From Shewanella sp. 10N.286.48.A6 (GTDB taxonomy: Bacteria; Pseudomonadota; Gammaproteobacteria; Enterobacterales; Shewanellaceae), in the NCBI RefSeq assembly GCF_002873135.1, contig NZ_MCVI01000038.1:1-57538 (forward strand): a DNA stretch of 57,538 bases. Reading direction: 5' to 3'. The position numbers were made by a program, and so were the translations under genes. Shown here piece by piece: positions 17,959 to 25,747 of this stretch (position 1 is the stretch's first letter; each line of letters starts with the position of its first letter). Under the pieces are notes generated by a model. The model was given only the letters and a program-made list of their open reading frames with translations. It was not told the origin of the DNA and ran no database searches.

Positions 17959-18567
17959 ATGATTACAGTTCACCATTTAGTTAAATCAAGATCTAAACGC
18001 GTTTTATGGTTACTTGAAGAGATGAAGTTACCCTATGAGTTAGTCATACATCAGCGTGATCCAAACACTAACCTCGCACCGAAGGCGTTATATGCCATAC
18101 ACCCTCTGGGTAAATCCCCCATCATGGTTGATGATGACATAACCATATGTGAGTCTGGTGCCATTATGGAATATATCTTAAACCAAGATTATTCAACGCA
18201 TTTAAGACCAGACACAAATAGCAGCCAATATTATCAATACCTTGAATGGTTACATTTTGCCGAAGGCTCACTGGCTTTACCCGTTATCACGACTTTATTA
18301 CTGCAAATGGAACCCCGTGCCGGTAGTTACCCACTAGATGGTTATATTGCCAAAGAATTAGCAATCGACTTTGCTTATATTGACCAATATTTAGCAAGCC
18401 ACAGTTACTTTGCTGGCAATGACTTTAGCGCCGCCGATATCATGATGACCATAATGTTAGAGATAGCCATGAGTTTAAAATTACTCAAGGGACAAGACAA
18501 TATCAAAGCTTACCTCTGCAAAGTTCAACAAAGAGCGGCCTATCAATTAGTGTTAAAACACGGATAG
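17959..18567 (+). CDS. Glutathione S-transferase family protein
   Basis: A 202-residue cytosolic GST. The thioredoxin-like N-terminal domain includes SRSKRVLWLLEEMKLPYE, the cis-proline segment LGKSPIMVDD and the glutathione-contacting ESGAIMEYIL. The all-helical C-terminal domain has the N-capping FSAADIMMT motif near 157. It would conjugate or remove glutathione from electrophiles. In this operon, next to an epoxide hydrolase-like enzyme, it may handle reactive intermediates (inference). Confidence 0.87.
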   Translation: MITVHHLVKSRSKRVLWLLEEMKLPYELVIHQRDPNTNLAPKALYAIHPLGKSPIMVDDDITICESGAIMEYILNQDYSTHLRPDTNSSQYYQYLEWLHFAEGSLALPVITTLLLQMEPRAGSYPLDGYIAKELAIDFAYIDQYLASHSYFAGNDFSAADIMMTIMLEIAMSLKLLKGQDNIKAYLCKVQQRAAYQLVLKHG

Positions 18568-18670
18568 GACTTTTTATTAGAGTAAATACTGTATAAAGTA
18601 ATTAACAGCAACAATATTACAACCAACGATTGACAATAAAAACAGACAACTAAAACTAAAAAGGTAGCAA

Positions 18671-19363
18671 ATGGAACTTATCAAGGTCGAAATCGACAAC
18701 AATATACATGTAATTACGCTAAACAATGGCAAAGTTAATGCTATCTCGCCAGAGATAATTACAGAAATTAATGTCGCTTTAGATGCTGCTGAGCAGCAAC
18801 AAGCCGTAGTTATTTTAACAGGCCAAGCCGGAATATTTTCAGGTGGCTTTGATCTTAAAACCATGAAGTCTAGTTCAGAGGCTGCAATAGCACTGGTAAC
18901 CGCAGGCTCTAAGTTAGCCCGCAGAATGCTGGCGTTCCCGACCCCTATTATTGGGGCATGTACCGGTCATGCTATTGCCAAAGGGGCATTTTTATTACTC
19001 AGTTGTGACTACCGTATTGGCTGTGCGGGTGATTTTAAAATTGGTTTAAATGAAGTCGCTATAGGCATGACAATGCACAATGCCGGTATTGAGCTTGCGC
19101 GAAATCGTATCCCGCGTAATTATCTTACTCGTTCAGTTATAGTCGCTGAACTGTTTGCCCCACAAACAGCGGTTTCAGCAGGTTTTCTTGATCAAGTTGT
19201 TGAACCTGAGCACCTGATGGCAACTGCCTATGCAGTGGCTAAGCATATGCAATCTCTTGATATGAAATCACATCACGGCACCAAACTAAAAGAACGTCAC
19301 GCAATCCTTGCCGCGTTAGATAGCGCGATAGAAATCGATGCCCAAAGCACGTTAATTTTATAA
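18671..19363 (+). CDS. Crotonase/enoyl-CoA hydratase-isomerase family protein
   Basis: A 230-residue crotonase-fold protein, on the short side for the family. ITLNNGKVNAIS gives the first oxyanion strand, FSGGFDLKTM the conserved CoA-binding loop, and GHAIAKGAFLLLSCDYRIG the second oxyanion region. One acidic residue of the usual pair is visible in LNEVAIGMTM. It could hydrate or isomerise an enoyl-CoA. It is followed 10 bases later by a second crotonase. The reaction is not determinable from motifs. Confidence 0.83.
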   Translation: MELIKVEIDNNIHVITLNNGKVNAISPEIITEINVALDAAEQQQAVVILTGQAGIFSGGFDLKTMKSSSEAAIALVTAGSKLARRMLAFPTPIIGACTGHAIAKGAFLLLSCDYRIGCAGDFKIGLNEVAIGMTMHNAGIELARNRIPRNYLTRSVIVAELFAPQTAVSAGFLDQVVEPEHLMATAYAVAKHMQSLDMKSHHGTKLKERHAILAALDSAIEIDAQSTLIL

Positions 19364-19373
19364 GGTTAATACG

Positions 19374-20228
19374 ATGAATAACAATGAAAAGTTTAACAGT
19401 TTGACTGTAGAAGTTAACGCTAAAATTGCTCATATCAAGCTTAATCGTCCTGATGAATTTAATTCAATGAATATTGATTTTTGGGATGAATTCCCAAAAG
19501 TGATTCAACAGATAAATGATCAAGCTGCTGCTCGTGTCATTGTTATTTCATCAACAGGTAAACATTTCTGTGCAGGAATGGATCTAGCCGTTTTTACCCA
19601 AAGTAATAATGATAAGAATATTGAATTAGGCCGTAAACATGAGCAATTACGCCGCTTAGTATTAAGGCTACAAGAGTGCTTCAACGTATTAGAAAGTGCC
19701 AGAATGCCAGTATTAATGGCCGTTCAAGGTGGTTGTATTGGTGGCGCGGTTGATATGGTCAGCGCTGCTGATTGTCGTTATTGTACCAGTGATGCTTTTT
19801 TCAGTATTGAAGAAACTAAATTAGGCATGACCGCTGACTTAGGCACATTACAGCGTTTACCTAAATTAATCTCAATGGGTTTAGTTAAAGAATTAGCCTA
19901 TACCGGTCGCAGAATGCCAGCCAATGAAGCCAAAGATGCAGGTCTGGTTAATCAGGTATTTGAAGATCAACAAAGCATGTTAACAGGCGTAATGGCAATA
20001 GCAGCTGAAATTGCTGCTCGCTCACCATTGGCGGTAGCAGGCTGTAAAGAGATGATAAATTATGGCCGCGATCATTCTGTAGCAGACAGCTTAAATTATA
20101 TGGCAGCTTGGCAAAGTGGTATGTTCCAACCGCAAAATGACATGATGGAAACTTTTACTGCCAAAGCGCAAAAACGAGCACCAGAGTTTCAAGAGCTAAC
20201 ACCAATTGATAATTCAAAAATATTCTAA
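19374..20228 (+). CDS. Delta3,5-delta2,4-dienoyl-CoA isomerase-like crotonase (ECH1 type)
   Basis: A 284-residue crotonase whose C-terminal half resembles mammalian peroxisomal/mitochondrial ECH1. FFSIEETKLGMTADLGTLQR contains the acidic residues (Glu in EET, Asp in ADLG) used for dienoyl isomerisation, and the following ELAYTGRRMPANEA, SPLAVAGCKEMINYGRDHS and ADSLNYMAAW match the ECH1 pattern. ECH1 moves double bonds in 3,5-dienoyl-CoAs to the 2,4 position so that a reductase can act. With the Old Yellow Enzyme in the other arm this suggests an unsaturated substrate. It is the last gene before a strong terminator. Confidence 0.85.
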   Translation: MNNNEKFNSLTVEVNAKIAHIKLNRPDEFNSMNIDFWDEFPKVIQQINDQAAARVIVISSTGKHFCAGMDLAVFTQSNNDKNIELGRKHEQLRRLVLRLQECFNVLESARMPVLMAVQGGCIGGAVDMVSAADCRYCTSDAFFSIEETKLGMTADLGTLQRLPKLISMGLVKELAYTGRRMPANEAKDAGLVNQVFEDQQSMLTGVMAIAAEIAARSPLAVAGCKEMINYGRDHSVADSLNYMAAWQSGMFQPQNDMMETFTAKAQKRAPEFQELTPIDNSKIF

Positions 20229-20238
20229 CTCGCTGTAG

Positions 20239-20295
20239 GGCTATTGCTCGATTGAATTAACCAAACAGTGTTTAAATCGACAATAGCCTTTTTAT
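20239..20295 (+). terminator. Terminator after the crotonase pair
   Basis: GGCTATTG.TCGATT near 20240-20254 pairs with AATCGACAATAGCC (20275-20289, approximately) and TTTTT follows. The loop is about 20 bases. It ends the plus-strand operon; the alpha/beta hydrolase after it probably has its own promoter. Confidence 0.7.
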
Positions 20296-20366
20296 AAAAG
20301 CTTTTATAACAAGATTTTATAAAAAGATTTTAAACCAAAAGTAATCAAACATGGTATGAAGTAACT

Positions 20367-21152
20367 ATGACCAAGCCACTGATTAACCTCGTTCACGCCA
20401 ATGGATTTCCTGCAGGAAGTTATAAAACATTTCTCGGTGAATTTAATGAAAAGTTCAGTACCATTGCTCATGATCAATATGGGCATAATCATAAATACCC
20501 TATACACACTAATTGGCAGCACTTGGTTACTGAGTTGCTTGATTATTTAAAACAGCAAGATGAAAAAGTGATATGTATTGGTCATTCATTTGGTGGCATT
20601 CTGTCATTTCTTGCAGCATGCCAACATCCAGAGTTGTTTCGTGGTGTAATCATGTTAGATCCGCCTGTGGTGACAGGTCCTTTCAGTCATGTGCTTAAAG
20701 TTGTTAAAAAGACTCGTCTTATTGATAAATGGTCTCCTGCAGGCCGGGCACAAAACCGTCAACGTCATTGGCCGCTAAACACTAACTTAGTTGGTTACTT
20801 CGCACAGAAAAATTTATTTAAAAACTTTGATCCAAGGTGTTTAAAAGATTACGTTGACCATGGTGTAACCCAGCGCAATAAACGCTTAGAATTAAGCTTT
20901 ACCCCCGAAGTTGAAGCCGATATTTTCAGACATTTACCTTGTAACTTAGCCAGATATAAAAACCAACTTAAGGTCCCAGCTGCACTTATTTATGGCGAAA
21001 AAACTGACGTATTCCCGGTTAAGTATTTCACTCGCTTTGCAAACTTAAACAACATTGAAGTTTCCATGATGCCCAATGGTGGTCATATGTTCCCCCTAGA
21101 GCAACCACAAAATACTGCCAATATGATTAAGGCCATAGTCAAAGACTGGTAA
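20367..21152 (+). CDS. Alpha/beta hydrolase (serine type)
   Basis: A 261-residue alpha/beta hydrolase. HANGFPAGSY supplies the HG-like oxyanion segment, GHSFGGILSF the nucleophilic serine elbow, KTDVFPVKY the acid region and MPNGGHMFPLEQPQ the catalytic histidine. It would cleave an ester, thioester or carbon-carbon bond; the substrate is unknown. The gene stands alone after the crotonase terminator and converges on the DUF4386 gene. About 210 bases follow it without a gene. Confidence 0.85.
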   Translation: MTKPLINLVHANGFPAGSYKTFLGEFNEKFSTIAHDQYGHNHKYPIHTNWQHLVTELLDYLKQQDEKVICIGHSFGGILSFLAACQHPELFRGVIMLDPPVVTGPFSHVLKVVKKTRLIDKWSPAGRAQNRQRHWPLNTNLVGYFAQKNLFKNFDPRCLKDYVDHGVTQRNKRLELSFTPEVEADIFRHLPCNLARYKNQLKVPAALIYGEKTDVFPVKYFTRFANLNNIEVSMMPNGGHMFPLEQPQNTANMIKAIVKDW

Positions 21153-21360
21153 CAACGCTAATGGTATTAATAATGTTATTACTTAATAGCAGCTAAATTA
21201 GTCAGCTATATTTATAAAGTAAAACTAACAATAGTCTTAGCTTCTGGCGGCCTATTTTTATTTACTACAAGGTGCGAAACTTTTTGCATATTTATCTTTA
21301 AAGTTAACTCCATAGTAATTTACTTAGTGACTGCAATGGTCATTCAGCCGTTTGAACGCC

Positions 21361-22008
21361 CTATTCGCTGTTAAGGTTTACAAGCATTGCCATACCTAGC
21401 CAAGAGAACCACACTATTTGGCTTAAGCCAAATATTTCAGTGAGGATTTCAGCAGGATAAATTGTAAGAACACCGACAGTTCCAATTAATAGTCCGAAAT
21501 AGTGTAACCATTTCGGTAATTCAATCGCTTTTAACCCTGCAACACTCAATAATAGAACCCATAAGCCGCCGACAATTTCGTTGCCGCCTCCAAAAGCCTC
21601 AACGATTGTGTTTATAACCATTAAAAGGGTCATTGCTTGCTGTGGATTTTGGGCTGACAAATCGATAACAGCTGCTAATCCAACATTTGCAATCATGCCA
21701 CTTGCGATGACAAGGCCAACCCAAATAATACCGAAGACTGTAGCCGTTTGTGACAAAAGAGGCGCTTTGGTTTTCATCCGTTGATGGATCGCTATAACTA
21801 ATATGGCTAAAAAAAGCCCAAAAGCGACATACATAACAAAATTAACGATTGATAAAATTGATTGATGATGAATTAGATAACTGAGTTTTTGTGTATCACC
21901 TGCACTGACTGGGTAATCCCAACACGCACCAAAAAATATAAAAGCTGATATGTAAATAACAGCTTCAAAAAGTGCAGCAACGCCAGCTATTTTTTGTATG
22001 TTATTCAC
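21361..22008 (-). CDS. DUF4386-like membrane protein
   Basis: A 215-residue inner-membrane protein with about six hydrophobic helices, opening MNNIQKIAGVAALFEAVIYI. The spacing and the GGNEIVGGLWVLLLS segment resemble the DUF4386 family, whose function is unknown. It is the last gene of the minus-strand run that starts with the P460-like gene. Nothing in its sequence ties it to catabolism. Confidence 0.7.
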   Translation of the reverse strand: MNNIQKIAGVAALFEAVIYISAFIFFGACWDYPVSAGDTQKLSYLIHHQSILSIVNFVMYVAFGLFLAILVIAIHQRMKTKAPLLSQTATVFGIIWVGLVIASGMIANVGLAAVIDLSAQNPQQAMTLLMVINTIVEAFGGGNEIVGGLWVLLLSVAGLKAIELPKWLHYFGLLIGTVGVLTIYPAEILTEIFGLSQIVWFSWLGMAMLVNLNSE

Positions 22009-22046
22009 ACCTAATCCTTATTCATAAAACCTTGTTGTTACAGCGG

Positions 22047-22607
22047 TTAGCTTCCGCTAGTGTTGTTGATTAACTGTACGGTCTGATATTCAAACGCTAG
22101 GCTAGTTTGTCTACCTTTAACGGTTAAAGTATCACCTTTTTTTAACCTAAACCAAAGCGATTTAGGTACCCCGCATATACGGTCATTGCCGAATAATTGG
22201 TAACTTTTAATGTAAACAGCGCCAGTACAATATTGACTGCTATAGGCTGTACTCACATATTTAACAATGAACTCATGGTTAACATGCTCATATTTACCTA
22301 GCGTAGTCAGTAAAACATGACCATATCTTGCTGTGGCGAGTGGACCACAAAGGTAAATTGCAATAAACAGTAGACTATAAATACCTGTTTTTTTTAAACC
22401 TTGATGGTGAATTTTATTTTGTTTGTTGGGGCGGATATCTAGCCGATATAGGCTTAATATGATAACCGCTAAGGCTAAATACCAAAGATGGTTAGCGGCT
22501 AAGGTATGTTCATTAATGATAATGTCATTTAGAAAAACACTGACAACAATGGCGATTAAAAACAGCTCAATGGCTTTTTGGGTGATATTAATCTCTTTTA
22601 TAATCAT
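22047..22607 (-). CDS. Membrane protein of unknown function
   Basis: A 186-residue protein with about three N-terminal hydrophobic helices (about 12-30, 40-56 and 74-93) followed by a roughly 95-residue soluble tail. The tail contains two cysteines (SSQYCTGAVYI and DRICGVPKS) and ends with a beta-rich stretch around LKKGDTLTVKGRQTSLAF. I do not recognise the family. It sits between the VWA gene and the DUF4386 gene on the same strand and may share their transcript. Confidence 0.6.
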   Translation of the reverse strand: MIIKEINITQKAIELFLIAIVVSVFLNDIIINEHTLAANHLWYLALAVIILSLYRLDIRPNKQNKIHHQGLKKTGIYSLLFIAIYLCGPLATARYGHVLLTTLGKYEHVNHEFIVKYVSTAYSSQYCTGAVYIKSYQLFGNDRICGVPKSLWFRLKKGDTLTVKGRQTSLAFEYQTVQLINNTSGS

Positions 22608-22712
22608 AATTTTAAATACGGTTTTTGTGATACCTCACAAAAGCCACTTATTTCTTCCTTGAATTATTTTAGCTCAATATGAAGCTGTAGTTTGTCGATT
22701 TTATATCGCGAG

Positions 22713-23885
22713 TTAACTCAGTTCCTTAATCGCCCTACCAATACCATCTACCGTTAGCGGGTACATTTTGTTATCCATTAACTGCTGAATTATCGATATC
22801 GACTGATGATAAGACCAATGCTGCTGGGGTTGTGGATTTAACCAGGTCACTTTATTGAAGTGGCCTAATAGCCGATTCATATAATCACTGCCAGGTTTCT
22901 CGTTCCAGTGTTCAACACTGCCACCGCGGGCGACAATTTCATAAGGCCCCATTGTCGCATCGCCGACAAATATGACTTTATAATCTGATCCGTATGTTCT
23001 GATGACTTCTTCAAGGTCAATTGTTTGTTGATAGCGTCTGCTGTTGTCTTGCCATACTTTGTCATATAAACAATTATGAAAATAGAAAAATTTTAATTGT
23101 TTGAATTCAGTATGGGCGGCTGAAAAAAGCTCTTCACAGGTTTGAATGTAATCATCCATTGAGCCGCCAACATCAAAAAACATTAGCACTTTTACCGCAT
23201 TGTGACGCTCAGGCTCCATGTGTACATCTAACAAGCCACCATTTTGAGCAGTGGAGCGAATAGTGGTGTTTATATCTAACTTTTCACTGGCACCAGTTCG
23301 GGCAAATTTACGTAATTTTTTTAATGCTAACTTGATATTACGGGTACCTAGCTCTCGGTCTTGGTCGAAGTTTTTAAACTCACGTTTATCCCAGACTTTA
23401 ACCGCGCTGTTATTACGGTTACCCTCTTGCCCCACTCTTATGCCTTCAGGATTATAGCCATAAGCACCAAAAGGTGATGTTCCACCGGTACCGATCCATT
23501 TATTGCCACCAGCATGGCGTTTTTTCTGTTCTTCAAGTCGCTCTTTTAATGCCTTCATTAGCTGTTCGAGGCCACCTAAGGCTTTCAGCTTTTGCTTTTC
23601 TTCATCACTTAAATGCTTTTCAAATTCTTTACGTAACCAATCTTCAGGCAAGATTTGATCAAACACATTAATGCTTTCTATGCCTTTAAAGTATTCCGCA
23701 AAAGCGTTGTCATATTTGTCATAGTAAATTTCGTCTTTTACCATCACGATTTTGGCCAAATTATAAAAATCTTCAACGCTTGCAAACACCACGCCTTTTT
23801 TTAATAAGGCAATAAGATCTAATAACTCCCGCAAACTGCAAGGTACGTTATGTTTTTTCAACGTAAGAAAAAAATCAATAAACAT
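22713..23885 (-). CDS. VWA-domain protein, CoxE-like
   Basis: A 390-residue cytosolic protein with a helical N-terminal half and a C-terminal von Willebrand A domain. The metal-site motif reads FFDVGGSMDD, where the canonical DxSxS has glycine in place of the middle serine; HNCLYDKVW and FVGDATMGPYE continue the domain. Its start lies 24 bases after the MoxR ATPase gene, the classical MoxR-VWA pair. Such pairs act as chaperones that remodel or insert cofactors into enzymes; CoxD/CoxE, for example, mature the Mo-Cu CO dehydrogenase. A molybdoenzyme gene lies just upstream in the same direction, so a maturation role is a reasonable inference. Confidence 0.85.
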   Translation of the reverse strand: MFIDFFLTLKKHNVPCSLRELLDLIALLKKGVVFASVEDFYNLAKIVMVKDEIYYDKYDNAFAEYFKGIESINVFDQILPEDWLRKEFEKHLSDEEKQKLKALGGLEQLMKALKERLEEQKKRHAGGNKWIGTGGTSPFGAYGYNPEGIRVGQEGNRNNSAVKVWDKREFKNFDQDRELGTRNIKLALKKLRKFARTGASEKLDINTTIRSTAQNGGLLDVHMEPERHNAVKVLMFFDVGGSMDDYIQTCEELFSAAHTEFKQLKFFYFHNCLYDKVWQDNSRRYQQTIDLEEVIRTYGSDYKVIFVGDATMGPYEIVARGGSVEHWNEKPGSDYMNRLLGHFNKVTWLNPQPQQHWSYHQSISIIQQLMDNKMYPLTVDGIGRAIKELS

Positions 23886-23909
23886 GATTTCACTACCTTT
23901 CTTTAGCGA

Positions 23910-24743
23910 TTAGCGGTTTCTACGACTCATAAAAGCGAGTTTTTCAAGCAATGACACATCTTGTTCATTTTTAAGCAGCGCACCAAATAACGGAATAACG
24001 TCAGAATTTTTATCCAATAGACTCGCTTGAGAAATATCATCTGATATTAATAGCTTGATCCAATCAATCAGTTCAGAAGTAGACGGCTTTTTCTTAATGC
24101 CATTCACTTCTCGTAGGTCAAAAAATACTTCTAAGCTTTGCTTGAGTAGTTCTTGTTTCACATCTGGATGATGCACATCGATGATTTTTTCCATTTCGAC
24201 TTTGGTGGGGAATTTAATGTAATGGAAAAAGCAGCGTCTTAAAAAGGCATCTGGCAGTTCTTTTTCGTTGTTTGAGGTAATGATGATAATCGGACGCTGT
24301 TTAGCTTTGATCACTTGCTGAGTTTCATAAACATGAAACTCCATCTTGTCTAATTCTTGCAGTAAATCGTTGGGAAATTCGATGTCAGCTTTATCAATTT
24401 CATCGATAAGTAAGATGGGTCTTTGCTCTTCTTCAAAAGCCTGCCATAACTTACCTTTAACGATATAGTTTGAAATATCATGCACACGTGCGTCACCTAA
24501 CTGACTGTCTCTAAGGCGTGACACCGCATCGTATTCGTACAATCCTTGCTGCGCTTTAGTCGTCGACTTAATGTGCCACTGATACAACTTACAATTTAAA
24601 AATTTAGCTAACTCTTCCGCTAATTGAGTTTTACCGGTACCCGGCTCGCCCTTAATCAATAACGGTTTTTCTAATGCTATTGCGGCATTCACAGCCATAG
24701 TGAGATCACTTGACGCAATATAGTTGTCAGTACTTTTAAACAT
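23910..24743 (-). CDS. MoxR-family AAA+ ATPase (CoxD-like)
   Basis: A 277-residue AAA+ ATPase. Walker A is GEPGTGKT at 32-39, Walker B ILLIDEIDKAD, sensor 1 IIITSNNEKELPDAF and the arginine-finger region LRRCFF. Length and motifs match MoxR proteins, which work with VWA partners as cofactor-insertion or activation chaperones. It is paired with the CoxE-like gene 24 bases downstream and lies after the decayed DUF1295 gene and the Mo oxidoreductase. The target enzyme is not proven; the neighbouring Mo enzyme is the best candidate. Confidence 0.9.
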   Translation of the reverse strand: MFKSTDNYIASSDLTMAVNAAIALEKPLLIKGEPGTGKTQLAEELAKFLNCKLYQWHIKSTTKAQQGLYEYDAVSRLRDSQLGDARVHDISNYIVKGKLWQAFEEEQRPILLIDEIDKADIEFPNDLLQELDKMEFHVYETQQVIKAKQRPIIIITSNNEKELPDAFLRRCFFHYIKFPTKVEMEKIIDVHHPDVKQELLKQSLEVFFDLREVNGIKKKPSTSELIDWIKLLISDDISQASLLDKNSDVIPLFGALLKNEQDVSLLEKLAFMSRRNR

Positions 24744-24808
24744 ACTTTTACCTATTGGTGATAGTTATATTGTTAGTTTTAGTTCTAGTGCTATTTTTAG
24801 TTAGCGTT

Positions 24809-25727
24809 TTATTTACCGTGTCTTATTCGGTCCAGGGAAAAGATATTAGTTGTTTGTTGGTAGGCCTTATATTCAGGGCGTTTTTGCACTGAATAGAAAT
24901 CAGAAGGCACTGCGCCAGTATAAACAACTAAGGTGGTGTGCATTATTTTGGAGGTGATCAGTAAACCTACACCTAATAATCCACATATAACCACCGATTC
25001 TTGTTGCTATAAAGCTAGCCATGATGGAATAGCGGCAATGACTAATCCATTCCACACCATCCATTCAGCAAAATAATTGGGATGACGACTAAATCGCCAT
25101 AAGCCCACATTACAAACTTGATTGTTAATCCCTGTCGATTTCATTGCTTTCAAAAAAGCTAACTTTTGTATATCGGCAATAGTTTCCATCGCAAATGCAG
25201 CCAGCCACACAATAATACCGATAATCTCAAATATAGAAATTTGCGCGCCTGTATTGCTGCAATAATAAATGCAGGTAATGCCAAATACGACGCATTGGCC
25301 AAACCTTGTATTATCGCCTCTATTTGCTGCGCTAACGCCACGTTAGTTTTACCTGCTTTTTGCCAGCAACGTTTTTGGTATTCATAACGTGGCAATTCTT
25401 TTTGCAGGTGACCTGATGTCCACAGTTTTAACGCCCCAAACCTCATTCGGCTACCAGCAAAAATATAAGCCATACTGACTAATGCGACACGGGTTGAATC
25501 GCCGTCACTGTAACACCAAGTCATAATACCAATGAGTGTGAGCCCCATGGCCAACCTATATCAACCTAGGACATTCGGCCTGTACGCCATGTAGGTATAC
25601 ATACCACCAAGGTGAACATGAGTAATTGCAGCAAACCATTAACAAGATCAATTGTCGCCAAAGTATCACTAAATATTAAGAGTATCCAACCAGCAATAAA
25701 AACAAATAACGGTGTAAAGTATTTCAT
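24809..25727 (-). pseudogene. DUF1295 membrane protein, inactivated (two stops, two frameshifts)
   Basis: Conceptual joining gives a protein of about 300 residues of the DUF1295/steroid 5-alpha-reductase-like membrane family. From ATG 25727 it reads MKYFTPLFVFIAGW to GRMS, where TAG (25566-25568) replaces an expected tryptophan before VDIGWPWG. A lost base near 25550 shifts the frame into the next piece (GIMTWCYSDGD...). A second frameshift near 25230 leads to FEIIGIIVWLAAFAMETIAD and the hallmark WRFSRHPNYFAEWMVW. A second in-frame TAG at 25007-25009 precedes the C-terminal part ending in SLDRIRHGK. Family members are often found with lipid or sterol-like reductases. Neighbouring genes on both sides are intact, so loss of this member looks recent. 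Confidence 0.82.
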
Positions 25728-25747
25728 CTGTCATGTTTCCCCTACAG

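Noticed and set aside
22713..24743. CO dehydrogenase operon
   Set aside because: Only the CoxD/CoxE-like chaperone pair is present; the coxMSL structural genes are absent.
25159..25554. Independent 131-aa membrane protein
   Set aside because: It is the middle frame of the broken DUF1295 gene.
24809..25727. Amber readthrough or pyrrolysine-type recoding in the DUF1295 gene
   Set aside because: Two TAG codons are tempting, but two frameshifts in the same gene make plain decay more likely, and no pyl genes are present.
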